NCBI RefSeq assembly: GCF_000715075.1
Contig: NC_134082.1
Coordinates: forward strand, 143,952,948-144,016,947
Reading direction: 5' to 3'
DNA: 64,000 nucleotides
From: Nicotiana tabacum
Taxonomy: Eukaryota; Streptophyta; Magnoliopsida; Solanales; Solanaceae
The first letter of the stretch is position 1. Each line of letters starts with the position of its first letter. The notes beneath the pieces were generated by a model. The model saw only the letters and a program-made list of their open reading frames with translations. It had not been told where the DNA came from and ran no database searches. Below, piece after piece: positions 33,671 to 44,854 of the stretch. The position numbers and the translations under genes are program-made.

Positions 33671-34989
33671 CTGCAACACCTGAACCTGCATTTTCTTAAG
33701 TCCAAGACCTCCCGGGCCCCATTCAAAACTCACCCGAGCCCTCGGAGCTCCAAACCAAACATGCACACAACCTTAAAAATATCTTACGGACTTACTCGTG
33801 CGATCAAATCGCCAAAATAACATCATATACATAGGATCAAGCCTCAAACACATGATTTTCTTTCCTTAACTTTCATAACTCAAATTCTCCATTTTAAGTC
33901 CGAAACACGTCATATGACGTCTGATTTTAGCCAAACTTTACAGATAGTGCTTAACACATGTTTAAGACTTGTACCGGGCGTCGGAACCAAAATACGAGCC
34001 TGATACCTATATTTTCTAACTCCTTTTCATTTCAAATTTTCATATAAAATTTCAGAAAATAATTTCTTTCAAAAATTCATTTTTCGGGCTTGGGACCTCA
34101 AAAATTTGATTTCGGGCACACGCCCAAGTCCCATATTTTCGTACGGATCCTCCGAGATAGTCGAATCACAGGTCCGGTCCGTTTACCCAAAATGTTGACC
34201 GAAGTCAACATTATGCATATTAATACCAAAATTCATCAAATGTTTTCACAAAATCCACATATTCTAACATAAAAACTTTCCGGCTACGCGCCCGAACTGC
34301 GCATGCAAATCGAGACAACTAAAAGCGAGGTTTTCAAGGCCTCAGGAGCACGGAACAAGGAATAATTACAGTAATGACCCCTTGGGTCGTCACATTTGCG
34401 TTCGGAGTGGATTTGGTAAGAAATGAGACACTTAGTCTCTTTTAAGAAGTTTTAAGTTGGAAAAGTCAACTGGATGTTGACTTATGAGTTAGAGGGCTCG
34501 GAAGTGAGTTCCGATGGTTCGGTTAGCTTCGGGAGGTGATTTGTGACTTAGGAGCGCGATCGGAATGGGTTTTGGAGTTGTAGAGAAGATTTAGGCTAAA
34601 AATGGCGAAGTTGATATTTTGGCAGTTCCGGTTGATAGGCGAGATTTTGATATAGGAGTCAGAATGGAATTCTGAGAGTGACGGTCGCTTTGTTGTGTCA
34701 TTTGAGACGTGTGTACAAAATTTTAGGTCATTCGGACGAGAGTTGATAGACTTTTTGATCGAAAGCATAATTTAAGAGTTCTTGGAGTTCTTAGGCTTGA
34801 ATCCTATGTTAAATTGGTGATTGATGCTGTTGTGAGCATTTCAGAGTTTTGAATAAGTTTGAACGGTGTCATGGGATGTGTTGGTACAATTGGTTTGAAG
34901 TTTCGGGAGTTCCGGGTAGGTTCCGGGATGTTTTAGGCAAAAAATCATAGCTATAGCAGGTCCAGAAGGGTTGCAGGCCTCGAAACCCA

Positions 34990-35335
34990 CCCACGCAATC
35001 CGCACAAAAAGGAGTGCGGCCGCGGTATGTGTTGTGCGGACCACACAAAATGAAGTGCGGCCGCGGTGGGGAACATTTCACTGGTCCTACTTCTTCGGAA
35101 GCTCATATCTTTTGATTTACAGGGAACTTTGAGATGATTCAAAAATGAAAGTTGTATCCCTTCGTCTATAGTTTGCAGAAAAGTAAAGATATCACAATTT
35201 GGACATATGTAGAGAAAGTTATGGTCAAAATACTAAAGCCTGTCACTGCAGAGGAAAGCCTGTGCGGCCGCGGTCGTTTTTGAGCGGACTGCACTGGCTT
35301 TGTGCGGACCGCGGTCAATTTTGTGCAGTCCACGG
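34990..35335. repeat. GC-rich module with GCGGCCGCG and GCGGACC motifs
   Basis: Motifs GTGCGGCCGCGGT and TGCGGACCACAC recur several times (near 35015, 35060, 35265 and 35310). They resemble the module in the neighbouring LTR but are set in a different LTR sequence. Confidence 0.75.
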
Positions 35336-36459
35336 AGGTGGAGATCTTTGGGGTACTCTATAAATATGAGGTTTTGGATTTTATTTGATATTTTGACCTA
35401 CAAAGCTCGGACTTTGGCGATTTTTCGAAGGGTTTTCAAGAAATTCATCGGGGTAAGTGATTCTAACTCAGATTTGGCTAGATTACATGAATCTATCATT
35501 GAATTCATCATTTAATTCGTGATTTGGGATGAAATTTGTGAAGAAAATTGTGAAATCTTTCAAAAATATAAAATGATGATTTGAAGGACCAAATAGTATC
35601 GGAATTGGATAATTTTCATATGGTTAGACTCGTGAGTGTATAAGGATTCTGGTTTTTTGAATTTTGTCAAATTCCGAGATGTGGGCCCGGAGGTCGGGTT
35701 TGACCAAATTCTGGAATTTTGTGGTAATTCGATTGTTTTCGCTTGGGCTTTATTCCCTTAGCATATTGTGATGTATTCATTCTGATTTTGGATAGGTTCG
35801 ACGCGCGTGGAGGCCGATTCGAGGGGCAAAGGCGTCGCGAGTTAGAGATCTAGCCAGTTCGAGATGAGTAATGATTGTAAATGATGCTCTGAGGGTTTGA
35901 AACCCCGGATTGTACATCGTAGTACTATATTGAGGTGAGGCACACGCTTGATGATGAGCATGAGGTCATGTACTATTGGGGATTGTGACTTGGTCTGTAC
36001 CGATTGATGATTTTACCGCATATTTGACTGAAACTTATTTGTTATCATCATGATTTGGGTTGATTGCCATATTTGGGCTTCGTGCCAACTATTTGAACCG
36101 TTCGGGGATTTTTATCACTCTTTCCTCACTGTTTTGACTTATTATTTGAGCTCAGTCCTGTTGATATCTATTGTTTTACAAATCAGCCACTTTTACACAG
36201 ATTTGAAAACTTAAATGATGTTTTGGGCTGAGAACTACTATTTTACTAATTCCTGAGGGGCTTGTGATGATTTTCGGACTGAGTGAGGCCGAGGGCCATA
36301 TGTGAGGATATGCTTGAGTGATGTGAGGCCGAGTGTCTAGTGATATGAGGCCGACTGCCGAGAGATGATGCCACGAGGTGGCTTGATATAACGCTTGGCC
36401 CGTAAGGGGCCCCTACGAAGTCTACACACCCACAGTGAGCGCGGGTACCCATCATGATC

Positions 36460-36555
36460 TGAGAGTGAGACCGAGGGGATGATATTGTAATGAGAGTGAG
36501 CCCGAGGGGCTGATATTGCACTGAGAGTGAGCCCGAGGGGCTGATACTGTTCTGA
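36460..36555. repeat. About 31-bp tandem array, three copies
   Basis: Units begin GAGAGTGAGCCCGAGGGGCT (the first has GAGAGTGAGACCGAGGGGAT) and continue GATATTG or GATACTG. Further decayed copies follow. Confidence 0.8.
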
Positions 36556-37257
36556 GTGATTGATACTGTGCCCGAGAGGCGGATTTTTACTTATTATTTA
36601 CCTGCCAAACTACCTGTTTTACTTGTTTAAAAAGGGATTTAACTTGATTTCTTCACGGATTTACTGCTTTAAGTGATTTACTGCTTTGATATAGAATTGC
36701 CTTGTGCCTTTACGTGTTTTCATGCTTTCAGCCATTATTTATAATTATTACTCACTGGGTCGGAGTACTCATATTACTCCCTGCACCGTGTGTGCAGATT
36801 CAGGCATCGTAGAGTCCGCTCCTGAGTGCTGACCCTCCCAGTCCAGGTAGTGATTCAGAGACTATGAGGTAGCTGTTGGCGTCCGCAGCCCCCGTGCCTC
36901 CCTTATCCTATCATTTTCATGTTCTTAAAACTATTGTATCAGATTTAGTGTTCAATAGACTTGTATCTGGATTTTTTAGTTTCTCATGACTTGTGACACC
37001 CCGGTTAGGGCTGTGTCGGGTGGGAAATTCCGCTTTGTTATCTCTATTTCCGCTAATTGTGCTATTAAATCATGTTTGAACTGTTCTTATGCTATTTAAC
37101 TGCTTAAAAGGACTAAATGTGTTAAACTGACTGGCCTTGTCTTCACGAGAGATGCCATGACGACCGGGTTCGGGGTTGGGGTCGTGACAAAAAATAAAGT
37201 ATGTAAAATTTCAAACTGTAAAAAATATACTTCAATCAAATATAATAAATTCATGAT

Positions 37258-40191
37258 CTATAGAATACCTTGACGTTTGTCTTCCACTGTGGTTTCCCCA
37301 GGCTGCATGCCTTTGTCAATATCAACATTTACAGCTTCATTCAATTGCGAACCAACGTCGAAGAGCATTGGAGTATTTTCTGGAAGGTTTTTCTCAACTC
37401 TACCTTCATTCAATTCAGTATCATCAGAGAGTTTTTGAGCTGTGTCAATTGAAGCACAACTAATTTCAACTTCCACTGCATATTCATAAAGAGGGTGAAT
37501 AGATCAACTAGTTTTTCTATATATATAACATAGAAAATATTTATACCTGTAGTGAAAATTTCACTACAGGATATTATAAAAAAACAGTTAAAACTTCAAT
37601 TCTAAGAAGGCTGAAGTTAGACAGTCACAAACAAAAACTTCGACAGTTACAAAAAAAAAACTTCAGCTCTAGAGCTGTTCGACAGTTACAAAAACAAAAA
37701 CTTCAGCTCTAGAGCTGAAGTTTACCAGTTACAAAACAAAACATTCAACAAAAAAACATGTTGTAGTTTTTACAAAAAACACAAACACATGAAACAAAAC
37801 TTCAGCTCCAATCTAAGGTATCATTGAAATATTATAAACTTCACACTTTGTACCTGTAGTAACAATTTCCTATGTATCATCACCTAGAAGTTCTTTGCAA
37901 ATGGCTAGTAATCTTGCATACCGATCGTCTTTCCTAATAGTACTAGACGCATCACTCGCTTTCAGTTCTAAAGTACAAACAGGTGCTTGATCTCCATCGC
38001 CAAACAAATTGCCTTTTCCAATATCACTTTCCAAAGCACAACTCGGTGCATGTTTTTCAGTGCCAACAACTTGATCATCTGAACCTTTCTCAGTTGTTAA
38101 CTCTTCATCATTTCCATCTTTACTTTGTCTACAAACACTGGATTGTCCCTCTCCACCTTGTTGTTGAACATGTTCATCGCCTTCAACAACCGCTTCCTTA
38201 TGTGTAGCATTATCATCTGCGACTTTACGCAATGCATCATGAGCATTATGTTCTTCAGTCTCAACAACTTGATTATCTTCACCTTGCTTGCTTCTAATAT
38301 TCTCATTTGATAACTGTGCTTCATCATTTCCATCTCTGCTCAATCTATCAGCACTGGGACGTTCCTCTTCAAATTGTTCTTGAACATGTTGATCGCCTAC
38401 GAAAGACGGTTCCTCACATGTAGCGTTTACATCTGATGCATCATCAACAACATTAATATCCAATGGATGTTCGTAACAGTCGTTCCCCCTATAGTATTAT
38501 CGATGGTTACTCAAATCAAAATTGCCATCGTCCATTCCATTTGATTTGTTGACAATCTTAAACAATTGTTCAAACTTCTCATCTAAATATTCCTAGAACA
38601 AAAATTACTAACAATGATTAATCTGAATAACATCAGCAAAAATAGAAACAATTCTCTATAAATTAGCTTACCTTCACTTTTACAAAAACCGCATCCACAA
38701 AAGCAGATCGCTCCTCCTTTTTAAACTTATCGAAAACTTCTTTCACAATTGTGCTTCTTTCTTTTTCTGCATGCCTTTGAACCTCCATCGTTAATCTCTA
38801 GAATAGACACACAACAAAAATTCAGATATAGAAGAAAACTTCAGCTCAAAAATATGTTGTACTTTCACAAAACATAAAACCTAAAAACTTCAGATCAAAA
38901 CTTACAGAACATATTGTGTCGAGTAATTCATTGTCATCAAAGTCACTTGTAGAACGGTTAGAACGACTTTGGGTACGAGATGATTTACCAATAAAAGGAG
39001 TTCGATTCGCTTCTTTTGATCGACTCCGACTACGTGGTGATTCACCAATAATAGGAGTTCGATTCAATTCTTTTGATCGACTCAGAGTACATGGTGATTC
39101 ACCAGTTGAAGGACCCACGTTAAGTACCTTTGAACAAATGGCTGCATGGTAATTGACTAATTAAAGGCATTAAATTCAATTCCTCTTCTGTAGGAATTAT
39201 ATCCAAAAAGTTGGGGAAATTTAGGCTCTCCCACACATACATAACGTAACATCCTAGGAACCTGAGGGGTATCAAGGTACTCATCCTCTCTTATATTTTT
39301 CTCCCAAATATCTGGGAAGCGCTCATAGAACCAAGCACATAACATTTAAGGAAATCCACCAAGTTTATACTCAGTTGCATGACATTTGTTCTACTTGTCC
39401 TATGCATGTTTCAGCGAGTAAATGAGCTTTTCATAAGCCACATTACCCCAAGGATATTCAGCATAAACCTTATCATCTTCAACAATAGATGCATACTCCT
39501 CCATCACAGATGACTCGGTCTTTTTCCCAAACAAAATAGACTCTACAACAAGAATTTCCATAAGCTTCACAACATCATCATCGCTCTCGCATACATGTAT
39601 GTGATTCACAACATTCTTTGGAATTTCATTCCGAGTCATAAAATCTCGAATATCCTTCAAAGTCACACCCTTGGACTTACCAAAATAGCACTTCAGAATA
39701 TTGCTCTCTCGATTAATTTGTTTTTTAATATTATGTATTGTGATCCGCAAACCACACATAATGTGAAAGTCTTCAAGAGTGAAGGAAACATCATGGCCAA
39801 AAATCTTGAAACTAATCGAGTCTCGATAATTCGTGAATACTGGAGAAAGACACAGACAATAAACCAACTTCATGCTGCATTTGAAATTCTTTATAGCCAT
39901 AATGTATCGAAATGTACCATTATGAAGCTTATCCCGTTGTGTAGGAGTCAAGAAAATTGCAATTAATTTCTTCAAATCATGGTTCCCCTTCCAGTAACCC
40001 TTAGAGTTAAACCAATCTTGAAACTCAAAATATCTTTGACTTGGTCTTGTAGGTGGAGGAGCAGGGACATAAGGACCTGGGGGTATTACAGGTAGTCTAG
40101 GTGCTTTATGTGCATTAGTTGCTTTGCGTACTTTAGCTACATTAGGATCTTTAGGTGCTTTAGGTGCCATCTGTTCAAAAAAGTAAAACAT
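37258..40191 (-). pseudogene. DUF1985-type protein pseudogene, probably transposon-associated
   Basis: The first exon-like frame (40191-39400) starts near MAPKAPKDPN, has a proline-rich stretch, and then a domain with FKIFGHDVSFTLEDFHIMCG and KSKGVTLKDIRDFM, which I recognise as DUF1985-like. The same frame continues past stops (TAG, TAG, TAA between 39400 and 39345) into a CAWFYERFPDIWEK segment. Further along, 39118-38846 has three roughly 18-residue repeats of GESPRSRSRSKEANRTP type. The frames 38463-37870 and 37476-37258 are acidic, low-complexity and possibly separate exons. In plants DUF1985 is often found with Ulp1-type proteases in Mutator-like transposons, but no protease domain or terminal repeat is seen here. 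Function is unknown. Confidence 0.6.
37560..37835. repeat. Palindrome-rich repeat block, left copy
   Basis: Short units built on CTTCAGCTCTAGAGCTGAAG (a perfect palindrome, 37701-37720) alternate with GACAGTTACAAAAACAAAA. The block begins CAGTTAAAACTTCAATTCTA and ends GCTCCAATCTAAGGTATCAT. The same block, in the same orientation, occurs at 40215-40545. Confidence 0.85.
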
Positions 40192-40214
40192 ACAAAAAAT
40201 AACATCAGGACATT

Positions 40215-40545
40215 ATCAAAAATATCAGTTAAAACTTCAATCTCTAAGAAGGCTGAAGTTCGACAGTTACAAAACAAAACTTCAGCTCTAAAGCTGAAGT
40301 TCGCCAGTTACAAAAATAAAAACTTTAGCTCTAGAGCTGAAGTTCGACAGTTACAAAAATAAAACCTTCAGCTCTAGAGCTGAAGTTCACCAGTAACAAA
40401 ACACAAAAACTTCAGCTCACCAGTTACAAAACACAAAACATTCAGCCCAATGATGTAGTTTTTACAAAAAACAAAAGACAAATTCAAATCCAAAAATAAT
40501 GCCAAAACATGAAAAAAAATTCAGCTCCTATCTAAGGTATCATCA
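40215..40545. repeat. Palindrome-rich repeat block, right copy
   Basis: This is a direct-repeat counterpart of 37560-37835, with more units (about five). It lies just upstream of the first exon of the DUF1985 pseudogene. The core CTTCAGCTCTAGAGCTGAAG is at 40366-40385. Confidence 0.85.
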
Positions 40546-41000
40546 CTTTAATAGTATTATCTATTTAACTCTCAAAGTTTTTAAAAATTTGGACATCTAA
40601 TCACTGAAGAATTTATAAAATTTTCATCAACAACATAAAAACTCGTTCAGAAAACCTAAAAACACAATTGTAAAAGTAAAACTAATGCACTTATCAAACT
40701 AAACACTAAGAAACTATTTAATTATAAATACATGACTTGTAGAGAACAACGACGAATGGCAGTTGAAAAATCAAAACAACAACGAAAACCCTTTGATTTC
40801 AGAAAAGAACAAATCAAAAAATGCGAATAACGGGAAAGAGAGACAGAGACAGTAAAAGACTAGTGTATACTTGGAGAGAGAATAGTCTTTTAATGAAGAA
40901 GGGCAAATAGTCTTTTTAAAAGGCTTTTTACAAAAAAATGGGTACGGGTGCAAACATAAAGACAAAGCGGTTACAGGTTAAAAAGGGGTGCCCCGTGCAA
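40546..41000. other. Non-coding stretch between the DUF1985 pseudogene and the outer LTR
   Basis: AT-rich, with no gene. The segment 40940-41000 (GGTGCAAACATAAAG, then GGGGTGCCCCGTGCAAT) could be the end of a transposon, but no matching inverted copy is visible on the other side of the pseudogene. Confidence 0.4.
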
Positions 41001-42421
41001 TTTAGACCATTTTTAGGCTTAATTTTCGGAACTAGCCCATAATAACCCCAGCCCAATACCCCTAAAATCCTAGACTTAGACTATAAAAAGACCTACGCCC
41101 TAATGACCTAAGACCCTAGACACATTTTTGGGATCAGCCGCAATACAAAAATCAGACCCCACGCCGATCTTCTGGGGATCAAACACAAATAGCCATTTTG
41201 GACTTTCTTCTACAAAGAAAGAAATGAGCTGAAATACACACACAAAAAATACAAAGCAGCAAAAGACCTAGAGCACCTAAGGAAGTCTGAAAAATGCAAA
41301 CAGACCTAGACAAACAAAGAAGCTGCTGCTTCTTCTTCAAAGCCAAAAAAAAAAAAAAACGCGGACTCTAAGGCAAATCCCATCGGCCGTTTGCAACCAT
41401 AACACAAACGACCCCACCCAAAACGTTCACCAGCTTCACGCTCAACAGCCACACCTAACGCCACACTACAACATCCAACGCCGGCCAGATCTCCTCTCAA
41501 CACCACCATTTCCGGCGAACATAAACAAAAAACGAGCAACAAAACACACACACCCCTCTGCCGATTTTCTTCTTCTTCTTTTGACTTCGATTCGATATTT
41601 GGTTTCAAATTCGTGGAGTTCATCCGAGTTTGAAAGCGGTTTTTGTGTTCGGGTTGATTCGAGGTCGTTGTTCGTGATTCGTCGTTAAGGTTCGGAATTG
41701 CGGTTCGCAGATACAAATGATTTTGATCGCTGTTTCAGATTCGATCGTAGTTGTGGTTTATTGACGTCCTTGTAACTGTTTGAATTTTTATTAATCAGAT
41801 GCAAATTTCAGTTCGTGGCAACTTCGGTTCGAATCAGGGGGTATGTTCTCTTATGTTTGTATTCTCCCGATCCGGTTTAACGTGAAATCACGATTGCTTC
41901 ACCTTATTTGTTACTATTGTTTGGATTTGTCTATTTGAATTAATCTCATGTATGAGTAAAGTGCGACTCTGTTCATTTGTTCGAAGCTGCTTGTTCACAA
42001 ACTACGTGTTTCTGCACTTTATATATGTTGTAGTATCAATCAAAGTTTGTTGTTAGAACAACTAGAAATGAGCATATGTTATTCTTGCAAATAATTTGAA
42101 ACAGTTAGGGTGTTTACTTATCTTGTTTGTTAACCTTATTAATGTGAATACGTTGCTGCATGTAATCAAATTTGTTGTTAGTTAGAGTAAGTAGAAATGA
42201 ATGAACTTTTACATATTACGTGAAGCACTTCTGAAGAACATCCAAGAAAATTAAACGCCTATACAATTTTACACACACTATTAACAGGTAAAAAATTAAA
42301 AATTGTTCTGTGATACATGTGTTTTAAATCAATTTTGAGGAGTGCTAGTTAGTTTAATAACTCATGTTTAATTGTGGCTCTTTGAATAGTTTGTTGGGTT
42401 AAAGACTGTTAATGACTTGAA
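41001..42421 (+). repeat. Left part of the split 5' LTR
   Basis: It contains a candidate TATA box followed by a leader-like region. The minus-strand frame 41716-41306 crosses an A-run and shows no domain. The exact 5' end (expected TG) is not identified. Confidence 0.45.
41092..41099 (+). promoter_or_regulatory. Candidate TATA box of the outer LTR
   Basis: TATAAAAA lies downstream of a C- and A-rich stretch (CCCCAGCCCAATACCCCTAA) and upstream of CCCTAATGACCTAAGACCC, an arrangement common in plant LTR promoters. There is no direct evidence of use. Confidence 0.4.
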
Positions 42422-42447
42422 CACGCTACTAGAATTCCGGAAAAAAA
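42422..42447 (+). repeat. Left terminal inverted repeat of the CACTA element
   Basis: CACGCTACTAGAATTCCGG and an A-rich follow-on pair with the right end after allowing for GC inserted in CACTA and a few substitutions. Confidence 0.75.
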
Positions 42448-43430
42448 CGATCAAACTTTAGGCGTCCAAAGTTTGTCGATAAATTGGCGAAAATAATAAA
42501 ATAATTATTTGATATACATTAGCGACCAAGTTTGGTCGCTAATTTCGTGAAAATATTGACCGGACTGATCAGACTTGCTTGGTCAAAGGTATACTGAGAT
42601 TAGCGACCAACGTTGGTCGCTACAGGAGGACTCACTTATAAAATTATAATAATTATAATATTATTTAAAACAATATATAAAATATAAATAAATATAAGTT
42701 GGTCGCTAATTCAGGGATAAGCAGATAGCGACCAACTTTGGTCGCTAAAATGGGACCCAGTTATAAAATTTTAATAATTATATTTTTATTTAAAAAAATT
42801 ATAAAATATAAAAAAATATAATTCAAATTTAGCGACCAAAGTTGGTCACTTACAAAAATAGAGACCAACTTTGGTCGCTAATCTGGGACCCAGTTCTAAT
42901 GTTTAATAATTATATTATTATTTTAAATATTATATAAAATATAAATAAATCTGATTTAAATTTAGCGACCAACTTTGGTCGCTAATTTAAATTTATGTAT
43001 ATTTAGCGACCAAAGTTGGTCTCTTTTCAAGTCAACAATGGTCAAAGTTAAAAATCACTTTTGTATTTACTATCTAAATGATATAAATGTAACTCATTAA
43101 CACTTTTGTAATACAAAGGATGAATAGACTAAAATATATTCTAACATGCTATATATGCAGTTAAGCAGTACTACGAAGCGTGTGTGTGTGTCTATATATA
43201 TAAATATAATATTTAATATCGAATATATATTTAAAAAAATCAAAATAGAAAAAAAAAGTAAATTCATTTTTTTGTAGAAATAGCGACCAACTTTGGTTTG
43301 GTCGCTATTTTGGTCAAACGGTCATAAAATAGCGACCAACTTTGGTCGCTATTTTTGTCAAACAGTCAAAATTTAATTAGCTACCAAAAAAGCGACCAAA
43401 GTTGGTCGCTATTTCTAATTCCAGAGTCAA
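42440..43430 (+). repeat. Left subterminal array of TAGCGACCAACTTTGGTCGC-type motifs
   Basis: About twelve copies of a nearly palindromic motif (TAGCGACCAA, two to three central bases, TTGGTCGCTA) lie within 1 kb, in AT-rich spacer. Variants include GAGACC and GGTCAC arms. In En/Spm elements the TNPA product binds repeated subterminal motifs, so these are probable transposase-factor sites. Confidence 0.9.
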
Positions 43431-43439
43431 AATCGGGTT

Positions 43440-43595
43440 TCCCCTCCCATTCTCTTATTTTCTTCAAAAAAAATTCCCAAACTCTCTCTTTTCTCTCTCA
43501 CACTCAAACCTCCCCTCTCTGTCTCCGAGCAGCAGCAACGCCACCGACGCCCACCGATGGCAGCGGCCCCACCGCCGGCGTCCTCCACTGCCCAG
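43440..43595 (+). promoter_or_regulatory. Probable leader exon of the tnp2 gene
   Basis: A pyrimidine-rich stretch (TCTCTCTTTTCTCTCTCACA type) leads into a GC-rich segment that ends CCCAG before GTATGT, a good plant 5' splice site. It could also encode a short start (MAAAPPPASS from 43557). The matching 3' splice site would be TATAG just before 44487. Confidence 0.5.
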
Positions 43596-44486
43596 GTATG
43601 TTTCTCTCTCCTTTATTTGTTTTTTTCGAAATACACTGATTTTGTTTAATTTCTCCTAGTTTGATTTGTAAAAATTAATTGTTCTTAGCTAAATTAAATC
43701 TATGATAATTGTTAGTAGCTAAAATATTTAGTTTTACCTACTAATTTGGGGAAGAAATGGTTTGAAGAGAAGAACCCTAAACCCTACTAATTCCTATTAA
43801 ATTTGTTATGTATTGTCTTGAATAGTTTAATTAGAATCTAGGGTTTATGATTTGTTCTTGTGAATCGAACTTTTAGGGTATGGGTTGAATCTTTGTTATT
43901 TCTAGTTTTTGTTTCAATTATACTTTGTATTGTCTTGATAGTTTAGTTAGAATCTAGGGTTTAGGATATGAATTGAACCTTTAGGATATGAATTGGACTT
44001 TTAGTTTATGAATTGAACTTTTAATTTATAAATTGAGTATTTTAGGAGATGAATTTGGCTTTTAGTTTATGAATTGGACTTGTAGTTTATAAATTATAAT
44101 TTTAGGATATGATTTGAACTTTTAATGTATGAATTGAACTTTTTGGATATGAATTGGACTTTTAGTTTATAAATTGAAATTTTAGGATATGAATTGAACT
44201 TTTAGAATATGAATTGAACTTTTAGTTTATAAATTGAGTATTTTAGGATATGAATTGGACTTTTAGTTTATGAATTGAACTTTTTGGATATGAATTGAAA
44301 TTTTAGTGTATGAATCGAATTTTTTGGATATGAATTGAATTTTTAGTTTATGAATTGAACTTTTAGTTTATAAATTGAACTTTTAGATTGTAAATTGAAA
44401 ATTTAGGATATGAAATTAATTAACAAAAAAAAAAAGACTAGGATATGAATTAACTAAATTAATTTGTTCTTGTTTTATTTGTATAG
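43596..44486 (+). repeat. Intron with 20-25 bp degenerate minisatellite
   Basis: Between about 43960 and 44420 the sequence is made of TATGAATTGAACTTTTAGTT-type units with many variants (TTTAGGATATGAATTGGACT). It lies in the probable first intron of the tnp2 gene and ends at the TTGTATAG splice acceptor. Confidence 0.75.
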
Positions 44487-44854
44487 ATGGAACATCGTAT
44501 TTGGATGTATAATAGAAATTATCCTAATCGACGGGGATTGCGAGAGGATTTTGTAGAAGGGATTGATGACTTTATTAGACATGCAATGTTACTTCGGCCA
44601 TACCAAAATGAAGGAGTAATTAGGTGCCCTTGTGCTAGGTGCGACTGTATGAAGTTTGGAAAACTGGAGAAAGTTAAGCTTCATCTTTATAGTAAGGGGT
44701 TTATAGCGAATTACTTTGTGTGGACTAATCATGGAGAGATCGACGGTAGTCATGGGATATTTCATAACATGGTTGTGGGTGAAAGTAGTAGGTCGGTGGA
44801 GAATACAAATCGTGATTCCAGAATTCATGATATGGTCACAGATGCTTTTGGAAT
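44487..44854 (+). pseudogene. tnp2-type transposase gene, 5' coding part
   Basis: The frame opens at ATG 44487, directly after a splice acceptor. It encodes the N-terminal transposase-associated domain found before tnp2 transposases: MEHRIWMYNRNYPNRRGLRE at the start, then CPCARCDCMKF with the paired cysteines. It is cut after TDAFG by the LTR retrotransposon at 44855. The coding sequence resumes at 55179 after the duplicated bases GGAAT. No stop lies within this part. Confidence 0.88.

Larger units (their letters stand above)
29352..34394 (-). mobile_element. 5' half of a Tekay/Del-like Ty3/gypsy element
   Basis: Read on the minus strand this has an LTR (34394-31694), an initiator-Met primer site, a leader, gag and protease. 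It stops abruptly at 29352, at the start of the RT region (DIDFCID), where the LINE tail begins. RT, RNase H, integrase and 3' LTR are absent from the window. The lineage is inferred from gag and protease sequence and from the LTR termini TGTGACGACCC and GTCGTGACA. Confidence 0.8.
31694..34394 (-). repeat. 5' LTR of the Tekay/Del-like element
   Basis: This 2.7-kb LTR has termini (plus strand) TGTCACGACCCGG and GGGTCGTCACA. It carries a 40-bp tandem array (32091-32555) and a GC-rich module (33440-33670). The partner LTR is not in the window. The right end meets another LTR of opposite orientation with no bases between. Confidence 0.85.
34395..37189 (+). repeat. 5'-truncated LTR (solo or 3' LTR) of another Ty3/gypsy element
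   Basis: This plus-strand LTR ends in GGGGTCGTGACA at 37189 and has the composition of the other gypsy LTRs here. Its expected TGT start is missing, because it begins exactly at the border of the minus-strand LTR. No primer site follows 37189, so it is a 3' or solo LTR. The simplest reading is that the Tekay/Del-like element inserted into it and the outer half was later lost. It holds the second GCGGCCGCG-type module and a 31-bp tandem array. Confidence 0.75.

Noticed and set aside
40940..41000. GGGGTGCCCCGTGCAAT as a Mutator-like terminal repeat for the DUF1985 region
   Set aside because: No inverted counterpart or 9-bp duplication is visible on the left side. Kept only as a possibility.
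41306..41716. 136-codon minus-strand frame
   Set aside because: It crosses an A-run, lies in the probable LTR leader and has no recognisable domain.
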